A DNA stretch of 64,000 nt from Pulveribacter suum (GCF_003013695.1 NZ_CP027792.1:372001-436000), one strand, 5' to 3'. Shown: positions 17,244 through 26,797, counted from the stretch's first letter. The notes: generated by a model not told the origin, from the letters alone. Program-made: numbers and translations.

Positions 17244-20200
17244 ATGAGCGACGCCTCGGTCCCACCCACGGCCGCGGCCGAGGAGCACGCCCACGCCCAG
17301 CTGCTGCATGTGCAGCAACTGGTGACGCGGCTGCAGCTGCCGCTGCAGCAGGCGCTGGAGCAAGGCGTGCAGGTGGCGCGCGAGCTGACGGGCGCGCAGG
17401 CCGCCACCATCGAGCTGGGCGAGGGCGACCCGCCGCCGCTGCGCGCCAGCGCCGGCAGCGTGGCCGGGCAGCAAGCGCCGGCCCTGAGCGTCCCGCTGGC
17501 CGCTGCCGGTGTGCCGCTGGGCGTGCTGCGGCTGTGGACCCCGCCCGGGCAGGCGTTCAACGCGCGCCGGCTGGAGCACCTGCACATCCTGGCCGAGTCG
17601 CTGGCCGCCATGGTCGAGCTGCGCCGCGTGCAGGCGCGGCTGCGCGCCTCCGAGCACCAGTACCAGGCGCTGTTTGCCGAACACGCCCAGCCCATGTGGG
17701 TGTGCGAGCAGGGCAGCCTGCGGCTGCTGGCCGTCAACCGAGCCATGGCGCGCCACTACGGCTACGCCGAGGACGAACTGCTCGCCATGGACATGGCCGC
17801 GCTGTGGCCGAGCGCGCAGCGCCCGGGCGTGGCGCACGCCGTGGCCCAGGCCGCGCAAGGGCGCACGCCCGTGCTGTGGCGCCACCAGCGCCGGGGCGGC
17901 GCGCCGCTGGACGTGGAGGCGGTGCTGGGCGAGACGGTCTTTGACGGCCGGGCGGCCTGGCAGGTGCTGGCCAGCGACGTGACCGAGCGCTGCCGCATGG
18001 AAGACGAGCTGGCGCGCGTGAACCGCGCCCGGCGCATGCGCAGCGCCGCCAGCCAGGTGCTGGTGCGTGCCGGCTCCGAGGACGAGCTGCTGCACGCCAT
18101 CTGCCGCGTGGCGGTGGACATTGGCGGCTACGCCCTGGGCTGGGTGGGCATGGCCCGCAGCGATGCGGCCAAGAGCATCGACATCGTGGCCCACGCGGGC
18201 GAGCACGCCGTCCACCTGGCGCAGCTGCGCCTGAGCTGGTCGCACCGGCGCGAGCAAGGCCGCGGGCCGGCCGGCAAGGCAGTGCGCAGCGGCCAGACCG
18301 TGATCGTGCGCGACCTGGGCGCGGGCGATGACACCCACCCGCGCCCGGCCGAGCTGGCCCGCCTGGGCCTGGCCGCGGTGGTCTGCCTGCCGCTCAAGGA
18401 CGAGCACCACACCTTCGGCCTGCTGTACCTGTACGCGCCCGAGGTGCTGCACATCGGCGCCGAGGAAACGCAGCTGCTGGAGGCGCTGGCCGCCGACCTG
18501 GCCTTTGGCATCCACAGCCTGCGTGCGCGCGCCGAGCAGCAGCGCGTGCAGACGGCGCTGCTGCGCGTGGCCTCGGCGGTGTCGGCGGGCACCGGCACGC
18601 AGTTCTTCGACCAGCTGGCCGGCCACATGGCCCAGGCGCTGGGTGCGCGCATTGCCTGCGTGGCGCGCTTCGTGCCCGTGGACCAGGGCCAGCCGACGCG
18701 GGCGATGACGCTGTCGCACGTCAGCCAGGACCAGGTGCAGCCCAAGGGCGAATACCTGCTGGAGGGCACGCCCAGCCAGCAGCTGCTGGCGCACCGCCAG
18801 TTCGTGGTGGCCGACCGGGCCAGCGAGCTGTACCCGCGCGCGCCCATCCTGAAGCTGGCCCGCGCGCGCAGCTACGTCGGCCAGCAGCTCACCGACAGCC
18901 ACGGGCGGGCCCTGGGCATCCTGTTCGTGGCCTTCACGCAGCCGCTGGAGCATGCGCAGTTCGTGGTGCACATGCTGCAGATCTTTGCCGCGCGCGCCAC
19001 CGCCGAGCTCGAGCGCCAGGAGGCGGACGCGCATATCGGCCACCAGGCCTCGCTGCTGGACAAGGCGGGCGACGCCATCATCGTGCGCGACCTGGAGCAG
19101 CGCGTGACGTACTGGAACCACGGCGCCGAGCGCCTGTACGGCTGGCGCAGCCAGGACGTGCTGGGCCAGCGCGTCACGGCGCTGCTGTACCGCGACCCCG
19201 CGCCGTTCGAGCGCGCCCTGCAGGCCGTGCTGCGCGAGGGCAGCTGGAGCGGCGAGCTCGTGCAGTACGACCGCGACGGCCGGACGCTGGAAGTGGAGGG
19301 CCGCTGGACGCTGGTGCGCGACGAGCAGGGCCAGCCGCGCTCGGTGCTGGCCTTCAACACCGACATCCGCCAGCGCAAGGCCAGCGAGCGCGAGATCCAG
19401 CGCCTGGCCTTCTTTGACCCGCTCACCGGTCTGCCCAACCGGCTGCAGCTGCTCGAGCGCATGGGCGACGCGCTGGTGCAGGCGCACCAGCAGGACAGCG
19501 GCGGCGCGCTGCTGTTCATCGACCTGGACAACTTCAAGACCCTCAACGACACCCTGGGCCACGACAAGGGCGACCAGCTGCTGCAGATCGTGGGCCAGCG
19601 CCTGGCCAGCTGCGTGCGCCCCGCCGACACCGTGGCGCGCTTGGGGGGCGACGAGTTCGTGGTGCTGGTGCAGGACCTGGCGCGCCAAGACCCGGCGCGC
19701 GCCGACGCCGCCGGCCACCTGGGCGAGAAGGTGCTGGCCGCGCTGGCCGCGCCCTACGCGCTGGCAGGCTACCAGGTGCGCAGCACGCCCAGCGTGGGCA
19801 TCGCCCTGTTCGACGGCAGCCCCACCAGCGTGGGCGAGCTGCTCAAGCAGGCCGACATGGCGATGTACGAGGCCAAGATGGCCGGGCGCAACACCCTGTG
19901 CTTCTTCGACCCGTCCATGCAGCAGGCCGTGGCCGAGCGCGCCCAGCTGGAGGCCGACCTGCGCGAAGCCCTGGTGCAGGGCGAATTTCTGCTGATGTAC
20001 CAGCCGGTGGTGGACCACGGCGGCCACGTGCTGGGGGTGGAGGCGCTGGCGCGCTGGGGGCATCCGCAGCGCGGCATGGTCTCGCCGGCCACCTTCATCC
20101 CGCTGGCCGAGGAGACGGGCCTGATCCTGCCGCTGGGCCGCTGGGTGCTGCACACCGCCTGCGCGCTGCTGGCCCGCTGGCAGCACGAGCCGGCCCGGGC

Positions 20201-20729
20201 GCACCTGACCATGGCGGTGAACGTCAGCTCGCGGCAGTTTCGCGACGTGGGCTTCGTGCAGGAAGTGGTGCGCGCCCTGGCCGAGACCGGCGCCCCGGCC
20301 AGCCACCTGAAGCTGGAGCTGACGGAGAGCCTGCTGGTGGAAGACCTGCTGCAGACGGTGGCCACCATGGAGGCGCTGCGTGCCCATGGCGTGGGCTTTT
20401 CGCTGGACGACTTCGGCACCGGCTACTCGTCGCTGGCGTATTTGAAGCGCATGCCGCTGGCACAGCTCAAGATCGACCAGAGCTTCGTGCGCGACCTGCT
20501 GGGCGATGCCAGCGACGCGGCCATCGTGCGCACCATCATCGCCCTGGCCGCCAGCCTGGACCTGCAGGCCATCGCGGAGGGCGTGGAGAGCGAGCAGCAG
20601 CGCGACTGGCTGGCCGCTGCCGGCTGCACGCACTTCCAGGGCTACCTGTTCAGCCGGCCGCTGCCGGCCGACTCGCTGGAGCAGTGGCTGGGCCGGCACC
20701 TGGGCCCGCCGCCCCTGGTCAGCGGGTGA
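17244..20729 (+). CDS. PAS/GAF sensor protein with GGDEF and EAL domains (cyclic-di-GMP turnover)
   Basis: 1161 aa from ATG 17244 (CAGGAG 8 nt upstream). Order: N-terminal GAF-like (about 10-130), PAS (about 140-255), two GAF-like blocks (about 275-590), PAS (about 600-720), GGDEF (about 735-890), EAL (about 910-1155). No signal peptide or membrane segment, so it is cytoplasmic. The cyclase motif GGDEF is intact near residue 801, with an RPAD inhibitory site five residues before it. The EAL domain keeps VEALARW, ELTES, DDFGTGYSSL and KIDQSFV, so both activities are plausible. Its 3' end overlaps the convergent permease by 11 bp. The ligands sensed are unknown. Confidence 0.93.
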   Translation: MSDASVPPTAAAEEHAHAQLLHVQQLVTRLQLPLQQALEQGVQVARELTGAQAATIELGEGDPPPLRASAGSVAGQQAPALSVPLAAAGVPLGVLRLWTPPGQAFNARRLEHLHILAESLAAMVELRRVQARLRASEHQYQALFAEHAQPMWVCEQGSLRLLAVNRAMARHYGYAEDELLAMDMAALWPSAQRPGVAHAVAQAAQGRTPVLWRHQRRGGAPLDVEAVLGETVFDGRAAWQVLASDVTERCRMEDELARVNRARRMRSAASQVLVRAGSEDELLHAICRVAVDIGGYALGWVGMARSDAAKSIDIVAHAGEHAVHLAQLRLSWSHRREQGRGPAGKAVRSGQTVIVRDLGAGDDTHPRPAELARLGLAAVVCLPLKDEHHTFGLLYLYAPEVLHIGAEETQLLEALAADLAFGIHSLRARAEQQRVQTALLRVASAVSAGTGTQFFDQLAGHMAQALGARIACVARFVPVDQGQPTRAMTLSHVSQDQVQPKGEYLLEGTPSQQLLAHRQFVVADRASELYPRAPILKLARARSYVGQQLTDSHGRALGILFVAFTQPLEHAQFVVHMLQIFAARATAELERQEADAHIGHQASLLDKAGDAIIVRDLEQRVTYWNHGAERLYGWRSQDVLGQRVTALLYRDPAPFERALQAVLREGSWSGELVQYDRDGRTLEVEGRWTLVRDEQGQPRSVLAFNTDIRQRKASEREIQRLAFFDPLTGLPNRLQLLERMGDALVQAHQQDSGGALLFIDLDNFKTLNDTLGHDKGDQLLQIVGQRLASCVRPADTVARLGGDEFVVLVQDLARQDPARADAAGHLGEKVLAALAAPYALAGYQVRSTPSVGIALFDGSPTSVGELLKQADMAMYEAKMAGRNTLCFFDPSMQQAVAERAQLEADLREALVQGEFLLMYQPVVDHGGHVLGVEALARWGHPQRGMVSPATFIPLAEETGLILPLGRWVLHTACALLARWQHEPARAHLTMAVNVSSRQFRDVGFVQEVVRALAETGAPASHLKLELTESLLVEDLLQTVATMEALRAHGVGFSLDDFGTGYSSLAYLKRMPLAQLKIDQSFVRDLLGDASDAAIVRTIIALAASLDLQAIAEGVESEQQRDWLAAAGCTHFQGYLFSRPLPADSLEQWLGRHLGPPPLVSG

Positions 20730-22518
20730 AGGGCCAGAAGATGGGGATGAAGATGACCCCCACCACCCAGAAGATGAGGTTCAGCGGCGTGCCCGCCTTC
20801 AGGAAGTCCGAGAACCGGTAGCCGCCGGCGCTATAGACCATGGTGTTGGTCTGGTAGCCCACCGGCGTCAGGAAGCTGGTGGCGGCCGAGAACATCACGG
20901 CGATCAGAAACGGCGTGGCGTCGGCGTCCACCAGCCGCGCCACCGACATGGCGATCGGCGTGAGCAGCACGGCGGCGGCCGCGTGGCTCATCATCTCGCT
21001 GAGCAGCAGCGCCACCAGGTACAGCACCGCCAGCACCACGTGCGGGCCCCAGCCGGCCACCAGGCCGATGGTGTGGTCCACGATGAACTGCGCCGCGCCG
21101 CTGTTGTTCACGGCCGTGCCCAGGGGCAGCAGCCCGGCCATCATCAACAGGATGCGCCCGTCGATGGCGTCGTACATGTTGTCCAGATCGACGCAGCGCG
21201 TGAGCACCAGCGCCAGGGCGCCGGCCAGCGCGGCGATGGCAATGCTGCTTAGCCCCAGGGCGGCGCTGCCCACCACGGAGGCCATCACCACCAGCGCAAA
21301 GGGCGCGCGCCAGCCCTTGGGCATGGGCGCTGCGCGCTCGGACAGCACCACGATGGTGTTGTTGCTGCGCAGCTTGCCCACCTCGGATTCGCGCATCAGC
21401 ACCAGCAGGATGTCGCCCACCGCCAGGCGCACGTCGTCCAGGTGCTCGCGGATGACCTGGCCGCGCCGCTGGATGCCCAGGATGGTGTTGTGCCGCGGCA
21501 GCCTGCGGTCCACGGCCTGGATGCTGCGCCCCAGCAGGGGGGAGTTGGTGGCGATCATGACTTCCACCATCAGCTGCTTGTCGCTGTCGGCCTCCTGCGC
21601 CTGCGCGTCCGGGGGCGCCGCCGTGCCTTTGGGGTGCGCCTGGCGGTGGTATTGCAGCTGCAGCTCTTCCTTGAGCTTTTCCAGCTGCGACCACTTGCCG
21701 CGCACCAGCAACACGTCGCCCTGCTCGAGCTGCTGCGACTTGGGCGCCCACATGCGCTCGCGCCCGCGCCACAGCTCCAGCACATAGACCTTGTACTTGC
21801 TGCTGATCTTGGCCTCTTCCAGCGTCATGCCCAGGCAGGTGGCGTCCTCGTCCACCAGCAGCTCGGTCACGTAGTGGCCGGACTCCTGCACGGTGGGCAG
21901 GTCCGACTGGCCCTGGCTGGGCAGCAGCCAGCGGCCCACCGTCAGCAGGTACAGGCAGCCGGCGGTCCAGCAGATCAGGCCCAGGGGCAGGAACTCGAAC
22001 ATCGTGAAGCCCCGGTGCCCCAGGTCCTTGGCCACCGAATTGACGATCAGGTTGGTGGAGGTGCCGATCAGCGTCCACACCCCCGTCATCTGCGAGACGT
22101 AGGACAGCGGGATCAGCGCCTTCGTCGGCGCCATGCCGATGTTCATGCTGGCGTTGATGACGATGGGGATGAACACCGCCACCACTGCCGTGTTGTTGAC
22201 GAACGGCGCGATCAGCGCCAGCAGGCCGAACAGCGCCAGCAGGAACATCGTGGGCGAGCGGCTCTTGCCCAGCAGCCGACCCACGGCCGACAGCGCACCG
22301 GTGTTTTCGATGCCGGCCGCCAGGATGAACATGGCCGCCACGGTGATGGTGGCCTCGTTGGAAAAACCGCTCAGCGCCTCGCCCGGCGTGACCAGGCCGG
22401 TGAGCGCCAGCGCCAGCAGCACCAGCAGGGCCACCACGTCCATGCGCAGCTTTTCGCTGATGAACAAATACATCGCCGCGGCGGCGATGGTCAGCACCAG
22501 GGCAATCTGCACCGTCAT
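20719..22518 (-). CDS. SLC13/CitT-family permease with two TrkA-C domains
   Basis: 599-aa inner-membrane transporter of the ArsB/NhaD and SLC13 superfamily. The N-terminal bundle carries APFVNNTAVVAVFIPIV and SYVSQMTGVWTLIGTSTNLI, the C-terminal bundle LLPLGTAVNNSGAAQFIV and SFLTPVGYQTNTMVYSAGGY. Between them (about residues 205-390) lie two RCK_C/TrkA-C ligand-binding domains (LGMTLEEAKISSKYKVYVLE, LGRSIQAVDRRLPRHNTIL). Relatives move sulfate, dicarboxylates or other anions. The substrate is not determinable. The 3' end overlaps the GGDEF-EAL gene. Confidence 0.88.
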   Translation of the reverse strand: MTVQIALVLTIAAAAMYLFISEKLRMDVVALLVLLALALTGLVTPGEALSGFSNEATITVAAMFILAAGIENTGALSAVGRLLGKSRSPTMFLLALFGLLALIAPFVNNTAVVAVFIPIVINASMNIGMAPTKALIPLSYVSQMTGVWTLIGTSTNLIVNSVAKDLGHRGFTMFEFLPLGLICWTAGCLYLLTVGRWLLPSQGQSDLPTVQESGHYVTELLVDEDATCLGMTLEEAKISSKYKVYVLELWRGRERMWAPKSQQLEQGDVLLVRGKWSQLEKLKEELQLQYHRQAHPKGTAAPPDAQAQEADSDKQLMVEVMIATNSPLLGRSIQAVDRRLPRHNTILGIQRRGQVIREHLDDVRLAVGDILLVLMRESEVGKLRSNNTIVVLSERAAPMPKGWRAPFALVVMASVVGSAALGLSSIAIAALAGALALVLTRCVDLDNMYDAIDGRILLMMAGLLPLGTAVNNSGAAQFIVDHTIGLVAGWGPHVVLAVLYLVALLLSEMMSHAAAAVLLTPIAMSVARLVDADATPFLIAVMFSAATSFLTPVGYQTNTMVYSAGGYRFSDFLKAGTPLNLIFWVVGVIFIPIFWPFTR

Positions 22519-22540
22519 GGCAAAGTCTCAAATATCAGTG

Positions 22541-22590
22541 AAAAACGTCTCCAGCCCTTATGTATCAAGCGCTGGAGGCTATAAAAAAAA
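22541..22590 (-). repeat. Intergenic hairpin repeat, copy 7
   Basis: ACGTCTCCAGCCCTTATG, then CAAGCGCTGGAGGCTATAAA, upstream of the SLC13 gene and left of DnaA module A. Confidence 0.8.
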
Positions 22591-22635
22591 GGAGCACCTG
22601 CAATCAGCGCGGGCCACGCCCGCTACGCCTGCCTG

Positions 22636-22862
22636 TTATTCCTTAGAGGTTCTATGAATACATAGTGGTAGTAGTAGAGCCGCCCGCCGTCTGTGGACAA
22701 GTCGCTTTTCCCCTGTCGCGGCGCACACTTGCACCTGCTCCAAGCCTGTGCCCTGCCCTGCTTTCGTGGTGTACCCGGATTGGGTACAACCTGGCGGCCT
22801 GCCGCAGGCCTGTGGATAAGCGACAGGTTGCCAGCCAGGCCTCCCCAACGTTATCCACAGGC
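22636..22862. promoter_or_regulatory. DnaA-box / DnaA-trio module A (origin-unwinding-like)
   Basis: From left to right: an AT-rich stretch (22636-22664); a TAG-trinucleotide run ending TAGAG at 22679; a 12-bp GC-only-type spacer; a reverse DnaA box TGTGGACAA (22692-22700); TTGGGTACAA (22780-22789); a reverse consensus box TGTGGATAA (22811-22819); and a forward consensus box TTATCCACA (22851-22859). The order DUE, trio, GC cluster, box is that of the bacterial origin unwinding system. Module B repeats it with the same spacings. It fills the 22519-22875 gap together with repeat copy 7. Confidence 0.65.
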
Positions 22863-22875
22863 GGCGCCCACCGGG

Positions 22876-23481
22876 TCAGAAATGCATGGCGTAGCGCAGC
22901 TGCACGAAGTTGTTGCCCGGGTTGGGCTTCTTGATGCTGGCGTTGGAGACGTGCTGCACGCGCAGCGCCAGCTCGTGCTGGCGGCGCTGGCCGAACTGCA
23001 GGCCCACGCCCAGATGCGAGGCAAAGTTGAAGCGGGTGCTGAATTCGCGGTCCGGCGTGACGTAGCGCTTGTCGGCATAGGTGGCGCCGATGCCGCCCTC
23101 CCAGAACACGGGGGAGCGCCCCTGGTCAGGCGTGTAGCGCAGCGTGGGCGTGACGCCCAGCAGCGTGCTGTGGCCGCTGCGGCCGGGCGCCGCGTCAAAG
23201 GACCAGCGGCTCACATACACATCCCAGTAGCCGCGCAGCTGCCCGCCCCACAGCTCGTGCTGGAAGGAGCGCCAGGGCAGGGTGACGCCCAGCGTCAGCC
23301 CATCGGTGTCGCCGCGGGCGCGGCCGGCCTGCAGATAGACCGAGGGCGTGTCGGCCGCAGCGCCTGCGGGGGGCTGCTGGGCCAGTGCCGGCTGGGCGCC
23401 GGCCAGGCACAGCAACGCAAGAACGCCGCCCGTGCGAAGAGCAAACGGGCGGCGCTGGGCAAAGAAAGCGGACAAAAGCAT
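22876..23481 (-). CDS. pagL: PagL-type lipid A 3-O-deacylase (acyloxyacyl hydrolase)
   Basis: 201 aa. A signal peptide (RTGGVLALLCLAGAQPALAQ) is followed by an eight-strand outer-membrane barrel pattern ending in aromatic FVQLRYAMHF. The PagL motif is present near the C-terminus: RVQHVSNASIKKPNPGNN holds the catalytic His and Ser (HVS), and the family's Asn and Lys/Pro residues follow. It removes the 3-linked acyl chain from lipid A in the outer membrane. It stands alone, with DnaA module A just beyond its 3' end. Confidence 0.88.
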   Translation of the reverse strand: MLLSAFFAQRRPFALRTGGVLALLCLAGAQPALAQQPPAGAAADTPSVYLQAGRARGDTDGLTLGVTLPWRSFQHELWGGQLRGYWDVYVSRWSFDAAPGRSGHSTLLGVTPTLRYTPDQGRSPVFWEGGIGATYADKRYVTPDREFSTRFNFASHLGVGLQFGQRRQHELALRVQHVSNASIKKPNPGNNFVQLRYAMHF

Positions 23482-23609
23482 GGGGAGCGCTTGTGGTTAT
23501 AAAAATGTGTAACCACTGTAGAGCGCACCCCCGGGGCGGCCGTGTAGGCCGGCGCCGCACAGGGCAGCCGGCAAGCGGCGGCCGCCCTGATCGCCGCCTG
23601 ATCGCCGCC

Positions 23610-24248
23610 TTACTGCGGCGTCTGCGAAGCCGCTTGCGGCGCGGGCTGGGCGCCGCGGGGGTGGGCGTGCTGCTCGCCGCCCTGGCTCTGGCCGTGGCGC
23701 ATGCCCGGGTGGCCAGGCTGTCCGTGATGGCCGCGGCCACCGCCCTTGCCAAAGCGGGCCATCATGCGGCTGCTCTCGGCGTCAAAGGTCTTTTGCTGCG
23801 CCGGCGTCAGGGCGGCGTAGAAGGTCTTGACGGCGTCGCCGCGGCGCTCGAACTCGGCCGAGCGCTGCGCCTGCAGGGCGCGCATGCGGTCGATGCGCTC
23901 GGGCGTGGTCAGCTGCTGCCAGTCCTGGCGCTGGCCACCGTCCAGGCGGGCGTGGCGCTGCCCGGGCTCCATGGCCTGCTGGAAGGCCTCCCAGGCCGGC
24001 TGCTGCGCGGGGGTCAGGGCAAGTTTTTGCCTAAGCGCCTCGGCGCGCCGGGCATGGGCTTGCTGGCGCTGCTCGGGCGTCATGGCGTGGCGCTGGCGGG
24101 CGTGGGGCGCGGCGTCGGCGCCCTGGCTGGTGCTGGCGGCCACGGGCGCGGCTGGCGCAGCCGGGGTCTGGGCCATGGACGAGGCGCCGGCCAGGGCCAG
24201 CAGGGCGGCGCAGGCCGTAGCGGCCAGGGTGGAACGGGTGCGGGTCAT
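23610..24248 (-). CDS. Spy/CpxP-like LTxxQ-motif periplasmic protein
   Basis: 212 aa. A signal peptide (ATACAALLALAGASSMAQ) precedes a helical core with two LTxxQ motifs (LALTPAQQPAWEAFQQAM and AALTPAQQKTFDAESSRM). The tail is His/Gly-rich (GKGGGRGHHGQPGHPGMRHG) and could bind metal. The Spy/CpxP family are periplasmic chaperones or envelope-stress sensors. No CpxAR pair is nearby. AGGAGA lies before the ATG. Confidence 0.8.
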   Translation of the reverse strand: MTRTRSTLAATACAALLALAGASSMAQTPAAPAAPVAASTSQGADAAPHARQRHAMTPEQRQQAHARRAEALRQKLALTPAQQPAWEAFQQAMEPGQRHARLDGGQRQDWQQLTTPERIDRMRALQAQRSAEFERRGDAVKTFYAALTPAQQKTFDAESSRMMARFGKGGGRGHHGQPGHPGMRHGQSQGGEQHAHPRGAQPAPQAASQTPQ

Positions 24249-24389
24249 GAGGACTCTCCTTCAGGCAAGGCAGCAAGGCGCTGCGACGAAGGCCAGTGTG
24301 GGCCGCCGCTGTTTCGCGCCCGTGTGGCAATGCTGCGCCTGTGTAAAGTTGCACCGGGCTGCATCTGCGCGGGCGCCTGCGTTTTGCAT

Positions 24390-24443
24390 GAAAACGCCCC
24401 CCAGCCCTTATGGATCAAGCGCTGGCCGCTCATTTTTCGATAG
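24390..24443 (-). repeat. Intergenic hairpin repeat, copy 8
   Basis: CCCAGCCCTTATGGATCAAG, then CGCTGGCCGCTCATTTTTCG, ending 17 bp before the rdgC start. Confidence 0.75.
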
Positions 24444-24459
24444 TAAGAAAGCTCACAAC

Positions 24460-25440
24460 GTGTTCAAGAACATCATCGTCTACCGCATCGCCGAAGGCTG
24501 GCAGGCCGACCTGACGGCCGTGGAGGAAGCACTGGCCAAGCTGCCCTTTGCCGAATGCGGCGCGACGCAGGAACGAAGCGCCGGCTGGGTGCCCCCGCGC
24601 GGCGAGGCGCACGGCCCGCTGGCCGAGAGCGTGGCCGGCCAGTGGGTGCTGCGCTGGCAGACCGAGGCCAAGGTGCTGCCCGGCCCGGTGCTGGCGCGCA
24701 AGGTCAAGGAAAAGGCCGAGGCCATCGAGCGCCAGACGGGCCGCAAGCCCGGCAAGAAGGAGTCGCGCGAACTGAAAGACGAGGCCAAGCTGGACCTGCT
24801 GCCCATGGCCTTCACCAAGCAGGGCTCAACCTGGGTGTGGCTGGACCGCGAGGCGCGCACCCTGGTCATCGACAGCGGCAACCAGGGCCGCGCCGACGAG
24901 ATCACCACCGCCCTGGTGGAGGCGCTGCCCGGCCTGTCGCTGGCACTGGTGGACACCCAGACCAGCCCGCAGGCCGCCATGGCCCACTGGCTGCGCGAGC
25001 AGGAGCCGCCAGCGGGCTTTTCCATCGACCGCGAGTGCGAGCTCAAGAGCGGCGCTGAGGACAAGGCCGTGGTGCGCTACGCCCGCCACCCGCTGGACAT
25101 CGACGAGGTGCGCGCGCACATCGAGGCCGGCAAGCTGCCCACCAAGCTGGCCATGCGCTGGGACGACCGCGTGAGCTTCGTGCTGACCGAGGGCCTGCAG
25201 CTCAAAAAGGTGGCGCTGCTGGACACGGTGCTGGAGGGCAAGAGCCAGGACGACGGCGGCTTTGACGCCGACGTGGCGATTGCCACGGGCGAGCTCTCGC
25301 GCCTGATCGCCGACCTGCTCGAAGCCCTGGGCGGGGAGGGGCGCACCGGCCTGGGCGCGGCGACTGCGGCCCCGGCTGCGGCATCTGCGCCGGCCCCGGC
25401 CGCTGCTGGCGCCGGCGACGACGACGACGCCCCCTTCTGA
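24460..25440 (+). CDS. rdgC: RdgC, recombination-associated nucleoid protein
   Basis: 326 aa from the GTG at 24460, which restores the family's N-terminus (MFKNIIVYRIAEGW). RdgC forms a ring-shaped dimer on DNA and restrains RecA. Family landmarks seen are WVPPRGEAHGPLAE, LPGPVLARKVKEKAEAIE, GRKPGKKESRELKDEA and FDADVAIATGELSRLIADLLEALG. The last 35 residues are an Ala/Pro/Asp-rich tail. There is no good Shine-Dalgarno, because repeat copy 8 occupies the upstream region. The gene lies between the two DnaA modules. Confidence 0.93.
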   Translation: MFKNIIVYRIAEGWQADLTAVEEALAKLPFAECGATQERSAGWVPPRGEAHGPLAESVAGQWVLRWQTEAKVLPGPVLARKVKEKAEAIERQTGRKPGKKESRELKDEAKLDLLPMAFTKQGSTWVWLDREARTLVIDSGNQGRADEITTALVEALPGLSLALVDTQTSPQAAMAHWLREQEPPAGFSIDRECELKSGAEDKAVVRYARHPLDIDEVRAHIEAGKLPTKLAMRWDDRVSFVLTEGLQLKKVALLDTVLEGKSQDDGGFDADVAIATGELSRLIADLLEALGGEGRTGLGAATAAPAAASAPAPAAAGAGDDDDAPF

Positions 25441-25466
25441 CCCGCCCTGACTGAAGGCGGCAGGCC

Positions 25467-26720
25467 ATGGCACTGAACTGGGTGTGGATCGGCCTGCTGG
25501 CCTCGGGCTGTGCCACCGCCGCCGTGCGCGCCTGGCTGGGCGAGCCGGAGATCTTCGGCGCGCTGCTGAAAAGCCTGTTCGACGGCGCCCGCTCGGGCTT
25601 TGAGATCTCGCTGGGCCTGGCCGGCATCATGGCCCTGTGGCTGGGCCTGATGCGCGTGGGCGAGCGCGCCGGCATGGTGCAGCTGCTGGCGCGCGCGGCC
25701 GGGCCGCTGCTGCGCCGGCTGTTTCCTGCCGTGCCCGCCGGCCACCCGGCGCAGGGGGCCATTACGCTGAATGTCTCGGCCAACCTGCTGGGGCTGGACA
25801 ACGCCGCCACGCCCCTGGGCCTGGCGGCCATGCGCGAGCTGCAGGCGCTCAACCGCGGGCCGGAGGGCACGGCCAGCGACGCGCAGATCATGTTCGTGGT
25901 GATGAACACGGCCGGGCTGACGCTGATTCCGACCTCGGTCATCGCCATTCGCCAGAGCGTGGCCGTGCAGCAGGGCCTGGGCGCGGGCTTCAACGCGGCG
26001 GACATCTTCCTGCCCACGCTGATCGTGACCTTCATCTCGCTGCTGGCCGGGGTGCTGGCCGTGGCCGTGCGCCAGCGCCTGCCGCTGCTGGCACCGAAGC
26101 CCTTGCTGGCGCTGGCGGCCACCGGCGCGGCGCTGGCGGCGGCCGTGGCGCTGTTTGCCCGCCTGCCGGCAGAGCAGGCCGCGCGCACCACCGGGGCCGT
26201 GGGCGCGGCCGCCATCTTGCTTGTCGTGCTGGCCTTCGTGCTAGCCGGCGCCTGGCGGCGCATCAACGTGTACGAGGCCTTCGTGGACGGCGCCAAGGAG
26301 GGCTTTGGCGTGGCCGTGCAGATCATTCCCTACCTGGTGGCCATCCTGGCGGCCATCGGCGTGTTTCGCGCCGCCGGCTGCATGGACGCGCTGCTGGCCC
26401 TGGCCGGCCGCGCCGTGGCCGCGCTGGGCGGCGATACCGCCTTCCTGCCCGCCCTGCCCGTGGGGCTGATGAAGGTGCTGTCGGGCGCCGGCGCACGCGG
26501 TCTGATGATCGACGTGATGCAGGTGCATGGCGTGGATTCGTTCCCCGCCCGCCTGGCGGCCATCATCCAGGGCTCCACCGAGACCACCTTCTACGTGCTG
26601 GCCGTGTACTTCGGCAGTGTGGGCGTGAAGGACACCCGCCACGCCCTGGCCTGCGCGCTGCTGGCCGACGCGGTGGGTGTGGTGGCGGCCATCGTCGTCG
26701 GCTACGCGCTGCTGCGCTGA
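25467..26720 (+). CDS. Nucleoside-recognition (Gate) domain membrane protein, SpmA-SpmB fusion type
   Basis: 417 aa with about 10 hydrophobic segments. The first half (ARSGFEISLGLAGIMALWLG, GAITLNVSANLLGLDNAATP, VMNTAGLTLIPTSVIAIR) matches spore-maturation protein SpmA. The second half (NVYEAFVDGAKEGFGVAVQIIPYLVAILAA cut short here, then VLSGAGARGLMIDVM, GSTETTFYVLAVYFGSVGVKDTRHA) matches SpmB, so this is the fused form found in non-sporulating bacteria. Gate domains occur in nucleoside transporters, but the function here is unknown. It begins 26 bp after rdgC and is likely co-transcribed. Confidence 0.85.
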   Translation: MALNWVWIGLLASGCATAAVRAWLGEPEIFGALLKSLFDGARSGFEISLGLAGIMALWLGLMRVGERAGMVQLLARAAGPLLRRLFPAVPAGHPAQGAITLNVSANLLGLDNAATPLGLAAMRELQALNRGPEGTASDAQIMFVVMNTAGLTLIPTSVIAIRQSVAVQQGLGAGFNAADIFLPTLIVTFISLLAGVLAVAVRQRLPLLAPKPLLALAATGAALAAAVALFARLPAEQAARTTGAVGAAAILLVVLAFVLAGAWRRINVYEAFVDGAKEGFGVAVQIIPYLVAILAAIGVFRAAGCMDALLALAGRAVAALGGDTAFLPALPVGLMKVLSGAGARGLMIDVMQVHGVDSFPARLAAIIQGSTETTFYVLAVYFGSVGVKDTRHALACALLADAVGVVAAIVVGYALLR

Positions 26721-26775
26721 GGCGGCCGCTGCGGCGCCCGGCGCCTGCTTCCCGCTCCCTTTTTCTCCCATTCCG

Positions 26776-26797
26776 ACGCCCGGCAGGGCGTTTTTTT
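26776..26797 (+). terminator. Rho-independent terminator after the rdgC-SpmAB unit
   Basis: ACGCCC (26776-26781) pairs with GGGCGT (26786-26791) around GGCA, and the T run extends to 26797. Confidence 0.85.

Noticed and set aside
17151..20699. 1182-codon open frame on the minus strand opposite the GGDEF-EAL gene
   Set aside because: It is a GC-rich antisense shadow, His/Gln/Ala/Arg-rich with no domain, while the plus strand encodes intact PAS, GGDEF and EAL motifs.
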